NCBI GenBank assembly: GCA_039184055.1
Contig: JBCDBH010000012.1
Coordinates: forward strand, 1-36,947
Reading direction: 5' to 3'
DNA: 36,947 nucleotides
Origin: JBCDBH01 sp039184055
GTDB lineage: Bacteria; Acidobacteriota; Thermoanaerobaculia; Multivoradales; J023
Part shown: one piece after another, positions 15,125-22,255 of the stretch
Numbering within the stretch: the stretch's first letter is position 1
Layout of the letters: each line of letters begins with the position of its first letter
Made by a program: the position numbers and the translations under genes
Notes under the pieces: generated by a model
The model's database searches: none
Seen by the model: the letters and a program-made list of their open reading frames with translations, nothing else
What the model was told of the DNA's origin: nothing

Positions 15125-17794
15125 ATGCCGCTCGATCAGTATTTCGAAGCTTCCAAATACGAACAGGCAATCTATGAGCGCTGGGAATCGTCGGGTGCGT
15201 TTCGCGCCGACGTCGACTCGGATCGACCGGCCTTTACGATCTCGATGCCGCCACCCAACGCCACCGGGACGCTCCATCTCGGTCACGCCGTCGGCATGGC
15301 GCTCGAAGACGTGATGATCCGCTGGCGGCGCATGGCCGGCGACGAAGTACTGTGGCTACCGGGCACGGATCACGCCGCGATCGCCACCGAGTCGGTGGTC
15401 ATCCGCAACTTGCAAAAAGAAGGCATGGCCGATCCACGTCACGAGCTCGGTCGCGACGGTCTGGTCGCCAAAATCGCCGAATTCGTCGAGCAGTCGCGAG
15501 GCACGATTCGGTCGCAGATCCGCGCGCTCGGGGCGAGCTGTGATTGGTCGCGTGAACGCTACACCATGGACGCGACGCTCAACCGAGCGGTCAACGCGAC
15601 CTTTGCGCGGATGTTTCGCGATGGGTTGATCTACCGTGGCCTGCGGATCATCAATTGGGATCCGCATCTCAAGACGACCGTCGCCGACGACGAAATCGAG
15701 ACCAAGGAGCGACCCGCCAAGCTCTACACCATGCGCTACGGTCCGTTCTTGGTCGCCACCAGTCGGCCCGAGACCAAATTGGGCGATACGGCGGTCGCGG
15801 TGCACCCCGACGACGAGCGTTGGCAGGAGCACATCGGCAAGACCTACGAGATCACCTGGCCGCAAGGGCCGACGATCCACGTGCGCGTGGTGGCCGACCA
15901 GGCGGTCGATCCCGAGACCGGTACCGGTGCGCTCGGTGTGACCCCGGCTCATTCCGCCATCGACTTCGAGATCGCCGAGCGTCACGGTTTACCGCTCGTG
16001 CAGGTGATCGACGAGGACGGTCGGATGACCGCCGCCGCCGGAGAGCGCTACCAGGGCATGACGGTCGAGGAGTGTCGGGCCGCGTTCGTCGCCGATCTCG
16101 ACGCGGCGGGTCTGTTGGCGGGCGCCGAGGATTACATTCAGCCGACTCCGATCTGCTATCGCTCGAAACAGGTGATCGAGCCGCTGCCCAAGGCGCAGTG
16201 GTTCGTCGACGTCAACAAGCCGGTCGTGCCGTGGAAAGGCCAGACCTTGTCGATCAGGCAGGTGCTTCGCGACGTCATCGCCGACGGCGATATCCAGCTG
16301 CTCCCGAAACACGAAGAGAAGACCTATTTCCACTGGATCGACAATCTGCGCGATTGGTGTATCTCGCGACAGATCTGGTGGGGGCATCGAATCCCGGTGT
16401 GGTATCGCGGTGAAGAGGATCTCTACGTCGGTCATCGCTCGCCGGAAGGCGCTGGCTGGGAGCAGGATCCCGACACGCTCGACACGTGGTTTTCGTCGGC
16501 GCTGTGGACGTGGAGCACGTTGATCGATCCCGAGCTCGCCGAAGCGCATCCCGAGCTCTCGTTGCGTGAGCTCCTGGCTCGGAGCCCGGATGTCGCGCGA
16601 TTTCATCCGACCTCGGTGATGGAGACGGGTTACGACATTCTCTTCTTCTGGATCGCGCGGATGATTCTGATGACCACCTATATGGTCGGTGAGGTCCCGT
16701 TCCACACCGTCTACATGCACGGTCTGATCCTCGATCGCGACGGCGACAAGATGTCGAAATCGAAGCCAGAAACCGCGATCGATCCGCAGGCGACGATCGC
16801 TGATCATGGCGCCGACGTGCTTCGCATGTCGCTCGTTCTGGGCAACGCGCCGGGTAAGGACCTCAAGCTGAGCGAAGAGCGGCTGGTCGGCGTCAAACGG
16901 CTGATCAACAAATTGTGGAATGCCGGCAAGCTGGTCGAGCGTACCGTCGGTGAGCATCCGACGGCTCTGCCCGCGACCATCGAACATCCGATCAACCAGT
17001 GGATGATGGCCCGTCTCGATGGCCTGGTCGACCTCATCGATCGACGTTTTGGTGACTGGGCGTTTGGCGACGGTGCCGAGTTGATCCGCACCGCGTTTTG
17101 GAGCGAGTTCTGCGACGTCTACCTCGAGGCGATCAAGGTACCGCCGCTCGCCGGCTCGGCGGAGACGGCGGCGGTGACCCATCACGCCTACCTGACCTAT
17201 CTCAAGCTCTTCCACCCGTTCATGCCCTATGTCACCGAGGTGCTGTGGCGAGAGATGGGAGGCGAGGACATGCTGATCGGTGCGCCGTGGCCGGCCATCG
17301 ATCCCGCGCATCGCTATCCCGAAGCGGGTGAGGCGGTCGACGCGGTGGTCCGAGCGATCGGTGCGATTCGCAGCGTGCGTGCCGAGCAGGGTCTCGAGCC
17401 CAAGGTCAAGATCGAAGTGGCGATCCATCCCACCGCGCACCGGGACGTATTCGAAGCGTGCGCGCCGGTGGTCGAGCGATTGGTGCGTGCGGGCTCGCTC
17501 GAGCTTCTCGACAGTGCGGCGGGTACCGACGAGCCGGGTACCGCGGTGGCGGTCGATGCCGCGTTCGAAGTCGCCGTGCGGCTCGGCCAGGCCGATCGCG
17601 AAGCCGAAAAGCAACGTCTCGAAAAGCAGCTCGAGCAAGACCGCAAGCGTCTCGGTGGATTGGAGAAGCGGCTCGCCGACGAGAACTTCCTCACCCGCGC
17701 CAAGCCGATCGCGGTCGAGAAGGCGAAAAGCGATGCCGAGGCGCTACGCGCGACCATTCAGGCCGCCGAAGAACGACTCGCGACCCTGGGCTGA
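15125..17794 (+). CDS. valS: Valyl-tRNA synthetase
   Basis: 889 residues, class I synthetase that charges tRNA-Val in the cytoplasm. The start at 15125 follows GGAGA (15116-15120). Visible landmarks are HLGH (residues 50-53, the HIGH motif in NATGTLHLGHAVG), the editing domain with ATSRPETKLGDTAVAVHPDD, the WCISRQIWWGHRIPVW catalytic block, KMSKS (542-546), and a C-terminal coiled coil from about residue 825 (EKQRLEKQLEQDRKRL) that contacts the tRNA. KMSKS is followed by KPETAIDP rather than the common KGNVIDP, and the zone around PLPKAQWFV also departs from the usual L-S-x-Q-W-F/Y pattern, so this is a diverged ValRS lineage. A DinB gene follows after six bases. Confidence 0.95.
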   Translation: MPLDQYFEASKYEQAIYERWESSGAFRADVDSDRPAFTISMPPPNATGTLHLGHAVGMALEDVMIRWRRMAGDEVLWLPGTDHAAIATESVVIRNLQKEGMADPRHELGRDGLVAKIAEFVEQSRGTIRSQIRALGASCDWSRERYTMDATLNRAVNATFARMFRDGLIYRGLRIINWDPHLKTTVADDEIETKERPAKLYTMRYGPFLVATSRPETKLGDTAVAVHPDDERWQEHIGKTYEITWPQGPTIHVRVVADQAVDPETGTGALGVTPAHSAIDFEIAERHGLPLVQVIDEDGRMTAAAGERYQGMTVEECRAAFVADLDAAGLLAGAEDYIQPTPICYRSKQVIEPLPKAQWFVDVNKPVVPWKGQTLSIRQVLRDVIADGDIQLLPKHEEKTYFHWIDNLRDWCISRQIWWGHRIPVWYRGEEDLYVGHRSPEGAGWEQDPDTLDTWFSSALWTWSTLIDPELAEAHPELSLRELLARSPDVARFHPTSVMETGYDILFFWIARMILMTTYMVGEVPFHTVYMHGLILDRDGDKMSKSKPETAIDPQATIADHGADVLRMSLVLGNAPGKDLKLSEERLVGVKRLINKLWNAGKLVERTVGEHPTALPATIEHPINQWMMARLDGLVDLIDRRFGDWAFGDGAELIRTAFWSEFCDVYLEAIKVPPLAGSAETAAVTHHAYLTYLKLFHPFMPYVTEVLWREMGGEDMLIGAPWPAIDPAHRYPEAGEAVDAVVRAIGAIRSVRAEQGLEPKVKIEVAIHPTAHRDVFEACAPVVERLVRAGSLELLDSAAGTDEPGTAVAVDAAFEVAVRLGQADREAEKQRLEKQLEQDRKRLGGLEKRLADENFLTRAKPIAVEKAKSDAEALRATIQAAEERLATLG

Positions 17795-17800
17795 AGCCTC

Positions 17801-18319
17801 ATGAGCCAGGTCGACGAGGCACTGCCCATTCTCGAACGGACCCCCGAGATCCTGCGGGTCTGGCTTGCCGGTCTGCCCGAACGATGGACGCTCGTCAACG
17901 AAGGTCCGGAGACGTGGAGCGCGTACGACATCGTCGGTCATCTGATTCACGGCGAACGGACCGACTGGCTACCACGGATCGAACACATTCTCGAGCACGG
18001 CGCGGAGGTGGCGTTCACGCCGTTCGACCGCGAGGCGATGTTCACGACGTCCAAGGGCAAGACGCTCGACGAGCTCCTCACCACCTTCGCCGAGCTACGC
18101 CGGGAGAATCTCGCTCGATTGGTCGCGCTCGGTTTGACCGAATCGGACATGGCGCGCCGCGGGCTTCATCCCGAGCTCGGATCGGTCACCCTCGGTGAGC
18201 TCGTGGCTACCTGGGTGACCCACGATCTGTCTCACTTTGCTCAGATCGCGCGAGTGATGGCGAAACAGAACCGCGACGCCATCGGTCCTTGGCGTGCCTA
18301 TTTGCCCGTGGTCGACTGA
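17801..18319 (+). CDS. DinB-superfamily protein (second of three)
   Basis: 172 residues. Likely metal ligands are the His residues in DIVGHLIHGER (about residues 46-50) and the HxxxH pair in THDLSHFAQIARVM near the C-terminus. TWSAYDIVGHL is the usual DinB start of helix two. It begins six bases after valS and is probably co-transcribed with it. It differs clearly from the other two DinB proteins in the window, so it is not a recent copy. Biochemical role unknown; family members include thiol transferases. Its last 22 bases overlap the end of the convergent MFS gene. Confidence 0.85.
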   Translation: MSQVDEALPILERTPEILRVWLAGLPERWTLVNEGPETWSAYDIVGHLIHGERTDWLPRIEHILEHGAEVAFTPFDREAMFTTSKGKTLDELLTTFAELRRENLARLVALGLTESDMARRGLHPELGSVTLGELVATWVTHDLSHFAQIARVMAKQNRDAIGPWRAYLPVVD

Positions 18320-19533
18320 TGGACTTCCGCCGGTAGGGTGATCTTGCTGGCGACGAGAGCGGCGACGACACAAGACGCGGCGGCGAGCGCGAAGACCATG
18401 CCATAGCCGGTGGCTTCGGCGAGCGGCCCGGCGACGACGGTCGCGAAGATCGGGCCAAAGGCGAAGATGGATTGTTGGAGGGTGAAATCGGTCGCCGGCG
18501 TGTCGCTGTCGCTGGCGTCCATCATGTTGGTGTAGAGCGATGCCGCTCCGAGACCGCCGAAGAACGACACCACCAACACGATAGCGACGATCGCCCAGCC
18601 AGGAATCAGCAGCAGACCCGGTGTGCCGAGAATGAGAAGGGCGATCGGTACCGCTTGCAAAGCGAGCGCACTGGCGAGCACGATCCGTCGTCCTCGCCGC
18701 GCCACCAGGAGCCCACCGAGCAGCGCTCCGGCGAGAGCCGCGAAGGCATTGCCGATGCCGAGCACGAGGCCGATACGCGCCGGCGACCAATCGAGATCGA
18801 TCAACATCGGACTGAGCATCACCACGGTGATCGACTCACCGACTCGATAGAGCAGGATGATGACGATCCATCCGCCGAGGTTCGCTCGGCGAAAAAACCG
18901 CGCGATGGCGGCGAAATCGAGGTTGCGAGACGGTGGTGCGCTGCGCGCGGCGGCCTCTTCGGGAAATCGGACGATCGGGAACAGAGCCAGGGCGAGCAGA
19001 GCGGCGGCGAGGGCGAGCGCCATCGTCCAGCCGAAACGGCTGTAGACCACCAGCAACAAGCCGCCACCGATCACCTGGCCGAGGTAGTAGCCGCCGACTT
19101 GAATACCGTTGCCCGGACCGCGTTCTTCGGTACGCAGGATACGGATCGCCAGACCGTCGACCGCGATGTCCTGGGTCGCGGCGAGCACCATGTACAGCGC
19201 GCCGAGAGCGAGCGCGAGCCCGGGAGAGACGTCGAGCGCCATCAGGGCGAGCGTCGAGACGATGACCACCGAGAGCGTCTGGAGCGGCAAGATCCACGAT
19301 CGAAAATGGCCCAGTCGGCGTGAGCCAAAGGCGTCGATCAAGGGCGCCCAAAGGAATTTGAGCAGCCACGGCACCGCGATCAACTTGCTCACGCCGATCG
19401 CGGTGAGCGACATGCCGTAGTCGCGGAGAATGGTCGGGACCGCGACGGTATGAAATCCGACCGGGATCGCTTGCGAGATGTAGAGGGCCGCTATCACCGC
19501 GAAGCGCTGACGCGCACTCGGGGTCGAGGTCAT
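18298..19533 (-). CDS. MFS transporter, AmpG/RhtX-like
   Basis: 411 residues with twelve predicted membrane helices. Family signs are ALYISQAIPVGFHTVAVPTIL in helix one (AmpG and related carriers have a similar opening), LKFLWAPLIDAFGSRRLGHFRSW between helices two and three, and ATQDIAVDGLAI in helix four, the most diagnostic stretch. AmpG imports muropeptides and RhtX/FptX import siderophores; these cannot be told apart from sequence alone, so the substrate is left open. The ATG at 19533 has a weak GAGAAG upstream. The 3' end overlaps the converging DinB gene by 22 bases. The gene follows the sucA-sucB-lpdA operon on the same strand but is separated from it by a hairpin. Confidence 0.82.
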   Translation of the reverse strand: MTSTPSARQRFAVIAALYISQAIPVGFHTVAVPTILRDYGMSLTAIGVSKLIAVPWLLKFLWAPLIDAFGSRRLGHFRSWILPLQTLSVVIVSTLALMALDVSPGLALALGALYMVLAATQDIAVDGLAIRILRTEERGPGNGIQVGGYYLGQVIGGGLLLVVYSRFGWTMALALAAALLALALFPIVRFPEEAAARSAPPSRNLDFAAIARFFRRANLGGWIVIILLYRVGESITVVMLSPMLIDLDWSPARIGLVLGIGNAFAALAGALLGGLLVARRGRRIVLASALALQAVPIALLILGTPGLLLIPGWAIVAIVLVVSFFGGLGAASLYTNMMDASDSDTPATDFTLQQSIFAFGPIFATVVAGPLAEATGYGMVFALAAASCVVAALVASKITLPAEVHQSTTGK

Positions 19534-19559
19534 GATGCTTCTCGCGCGGAAAGGGATGG

Positions 19560-19581
19560 CGCGATGGCTTGCGCCATCGCG
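19560..19581 (-). terminator. Terminator-like hairpin after lpdA
   Basis: CGCGATGGC (19560-19568) and GCCATCGCG (19573-19581) form a perfect nine-base stem with a four-base loop, ten bases after the lpdA stop on the minus strand. The following minus-strand sequence (CCATCCCTTTCC) has only a short T run, so termination may be partial. Confidence 0.55.
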
Positions 19582-19590
19582 TCCACAGCG

Positions 19591-20988
19591 TCAAATATGC
19601 AGAGGCCGCGCATCGACGGCCAGTGCCGCTTCCTTGACCGCTTCGGCCAGCGTCGGATGGGCGTGGGACGCACGCGCGACATCTTCCGACGAAGCCGAAA
19701 AAGCCATCGCGACCGCCAGCTCGGCAACCAGATCACCCGCGCGTGGGCCGATCACGTGGGCACCGAGGATGCGATCGGTCTCGGCGTCGGCGAGGATCTT
19801 GACCTGGCCGTCGGTGTCGGCGATCGCACGTGCGCGTCCGTTGGCGCTAAAGGGAAAGACGCCCTTTTTGTAGTCGACACCGTCGTCCTTGAGCTGCTCC
19901 TCGGTTTTACCGACCGAGGCGATCTCCGGATGGGTGTAGACCACACCGGGGATCGAGTCGTAGTCGACGTGCCCCCAGCCGTTGGCGATCCACTCGACAC
20001 AGGCGACACCTTCTTCTTCGGCTTTGTGCGCCAACATCGGGCCGGCGATGAGGTCGCCGATAGCGTAGACCCCTTCGGCCGAGGTCCGAAAATGTCCGTC
20101 GGTCGTGACCCGGCCACGCGCATCGGTTTCGATACCCACCGTGTCGAGACCGAGGTTCTCGGTATACGGCTTGCGGCCCACGGCGAGCAGCACGCGATCG
20201 GCTTCGATCGGATCCTTGCCTTCGCTTTCGACCGTCACCGTGTCACCGTCGACGGTGACCCCGGTCACTTTCACACCGGTTCGGATGTCGAGCTTTTGCT
20301 TCTTGAAGATCCGATGGGCTTTCTTGGCGGTCTCGGCGTCCATACCGGGAAGGATGCGATCGAGATATTCGAGCACGATCACCTTGCTACCCAGACGACT
20401 CCACACCGATCCCATTTCGAGACCGATATAGCCGGCGCCGATCACCACGAGGCGTTCGGGAACCTCGGTGAAGTCGAGCGCCTCGGTGCTCCCGACCACC
20501 CGATCGCCATCGAGCTCGATACCGGGAAGCGACGCCACCTCACTACCGGTGGCGAGAATGATGTGGTTGGCGCCGACCCGCGTCTCGCCGTCCGCGCCCG
20601 CGACGACCACCGCGCCTGGGCCATCGAGACGACCGTGACCCCGGTAGACCGTGACGTTGTTTTTCTTCATCAGATAGTCGACACCCTTGGTGTTGGCGTC
20701 GACCACCGATTTCTTGTGTCGCATCATCGCCTTGAGATCGAGCTCGACCTCACCGACTTTGACTCCGAACCGTTTCAGGTCGCCCTTTTTGGCTTGGACG
20801 TAGCGTTCGCTCGCCTCGAGCAGGGCTTTCGACGGAATACACCCGACCCGTAGACAGGTGCCACCGAGCGCGCTCTCCTTCTCGACGATCGCGGTGTCGA
20901 GACCGAGCTGCGCGGCGCGGATCGCCGCCACGTAGCCACCCGGGCCGGCGCCGATGACGACGATGTCATGCTTCTGTTCGTCGGCCAC
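19591..20988 (-). CDS. lpdA: Dihydrolipoyl dehydrogenase (E3)
   Basis: 465 residues. Flavoprotein that reoxidises the dihydrolipoyl group of 2-oxo acid dehydrogenase complexes with NAD. VVIGAGPGGYVAA (residues 10-22) binds FAD, and GGTCLRVGCIPSKALL holds the redox cysteines at 45 and 50. VVIGAGYIGLEMG is the NAD site. AHPTLAEAV (about 444-452) carries the His-Glu pair that acts with the partner subunit. The start is GTG, read from the MADEQKHD frame; its ribosome site GGAGG lies inside the last codons of sucB, with only three bases between the two genes, so they are translationally coupled. This is the third gene of the 2-oxoglutarate dehydrogenase operon, though the same E3 may also serve pyruvate dehydrogenase. 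Confidence 0.95.
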   Translation of the reverse strand: MADEQKHDIVVIGAGPGGYVAAIRAAQLGLDTAIVEKESALGGTCLRVGCIPSKALLEASERYVQAKKGDLKRFGVKVGEVELDLKAMMRHKKSVVDANTKGVDYLMKKNNVTVYRGHGRLDGPGAVVVAGADGETRVGANHIILATGSEVASLPGIELDGDRVVGSTEALDFTEVPERLVVIGAGYIGLEMGSVWSRLGSKVIVLEYLDRILPGMDAETAKKAHRIFKKQKLDIRTGVKVTGVTVDGDTVTVESEGKDPIEADRVLLAVGRKPYTENLGLDTVGIETDARGRVTTDGHFRTSAEGVYAIGDLIAGPMLAHKAEEEGVACVEWIANGWGHVDYDSIPGVVYTHPEIASVGKTEEQLKDDGVDYKKGVFPFSANGRARAIADTDGQVKILADAETDRILGAHVIGPRAGDLVAELAVAMAFSASSEDVARASHAHPTLAEAVKEAALAVDARPLHI

Positions 20989-20991
20989 TCT

Positions 20992-22233
20992 CTATACCTC
21001 CAGAAGGATCCGCTCGGGGTTCTCGATCGTCTCTTTGACCCGCTTGAGGAAGGTGACCGCTTCGCGCCCGTCGACGATCCGATGGTCGTAACTCAGCGCC
21101 AGGTACATCATCGGTCGGATTTCCACCTGGCCGTTCACCGCCACCGGGCGTTCTTCGATCCGATGCATGCCGAGAATGCCGCTCTGGGGCGGATTGACGA
21201 TCGGGGTCGAAAGCAACGAGCCGTAAATGCCACCGTTCGAGATGGTGAAGGTGCCGCCCTGGAGATCCTCCAGGCTGAGCTTGTTGTCACGCGCCCGTTT
21301 GGCGAGGTCGGAAATGGTGTTCTCGACGCCGGCGAACGACAGACGCTCGGCGTTACGGATCACCGGCACCACCAGGCCTTTGCCACCACCGACCGCGACT
21401 CCGATGTCGTAGTAGTTGCGGAACACCAGTGAATCGTCCCGCATCTCGGCGTTGAGCTGTGGGATCTCCTTGAGGCCTTCGATCACCGCCTTGACGAAGA
21501 AGGACATGAAGCCGAGCTTGAAGCCGTATTTGGCGACGAAGCGCTCCTGGTATTCCTTGCGCAGACCGATCACCGCCGACATGTCGCAGTCGTTGAAGGT
21601 GGTGAGCTGGGCCATTTCCTGTTGCGAGGCCACCAAGCGCTCGGCGACCCGGCGACGCAACATCGTCAGCTTGACGACTTCTTCGCTCCGTGCTCCCGCC
21701 TCGGGAGCCGGGGCTGGTTTGCTCTCAGCCGGCGTAGGCGCGGCCGGCTCAGGCGCGGCCGACTTGTCCGCTTGGGCGGCATCCAGGTAGCGCTGGACGT
21801 CTTCTTTGAGCACGTGACCGCTCTTACCGGTCGCCTCGATCAAACCTGCGTCGATCCCGTGCTGGTCGAGCAGTCGTTGAGCGGCCGGCATGACCTTGGG
21901 CTCGGCACCGCTACCCGCTTTCGAGTCGTCGCTCGTTTCGGCGCTGGTCTCGGCAGCCGGCTCGTCGCCGGCGCTGGCCGCGCCATCGGGCTTTGCCTGG
22001 GGCTCGAGATGCGCCACGGTCTCACCGATCGCGGCCTCGTCGCCCTCTTCCTTGAGCAGCTTGGAAATCACACCGGCTTCGGGCGCGGGAAGCTCGAGGT
22101 TGACCTTGTCGGTCTCGATCACGGCGATCGACTGGTCGACATCGACCCAATCGCCCTCTTTGACGAGCCATTCGCCGATCATTGCTTCGGTGACCGACTC
22201 GCCGGCCTCCGGGATCTTCAATTCGATCGCCAT
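20992..22233 (-). CDS. sucB: Dihydrolipoamide succinyltransferase (E2 of 2-oxoglutarate dehydrogenase)
   Basis: 413 residues. One lipoyl domain (residues 1-78) with the modified Lys at 43 in ETDKVNLE, then an Ala/Pro/Glu-rich linker, a peripheral-subunit-binding domain (PAAQRLLDQHGIDAGLIEA, GKSGHVLKEDV), a second Ala/Pro linker, and the catalytic acyltransferase domain ending in LSYDHRIVDGREAVTFL with the active His at about 384 and Asp at about 388. KIPEAGESVTEAMIGEW at the start is typical of the succinyl type. It transfers succinyl from E1-bound thiamin to CoA in the TCA cycle. It lies 22 bases after sucA and three before lpdA. Confidence 0.95.
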   Translation of the reverse strand: MAIELKIPEAGESVTEAMIGEWLVKEGDWVDVDQSIAVIETDKVNLELPAPEAGVISKLLKEEGDEAAIGETVAHLEPQAKPDGAASAGDEPAAETSAETSDDSKAGSGAEPKVMPAAQRLLDQHGIDAGLIEATGKSGHVLKEDVQRYLDAAQADKSAAPEPAAPTPAESKPAPAPEAGARSEEVVKLTMLRRRVAERLVASQQEMAQLTTFNDCDMSAVIGLRKEYQERFVAKYGFKLGFMSFFVKAVIEGLKEIPQLNAEMRDDSLVFRNYYDIGVAVGGGKGLVVPVIRNAERLSFAGVENTISDLAKRARDNKLSLEDLQGGTFTISNGGIYGSLLSTPIVNPPQSGILGMHRIEERPVAVNGQVEIRPMMYLALSYDHRIVDGREAVTFLKRVKETIENPERILLEV

Positions 22234-22255
22234 CTCGTTCCTCTCGTTGTTCGCC

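Noticed and set aside
15989..17638. 549-codon open frame on the minus strand inside valS
   Set aside because: It is entirely antisense to a conserved synthetase gene and has no motif of its own.
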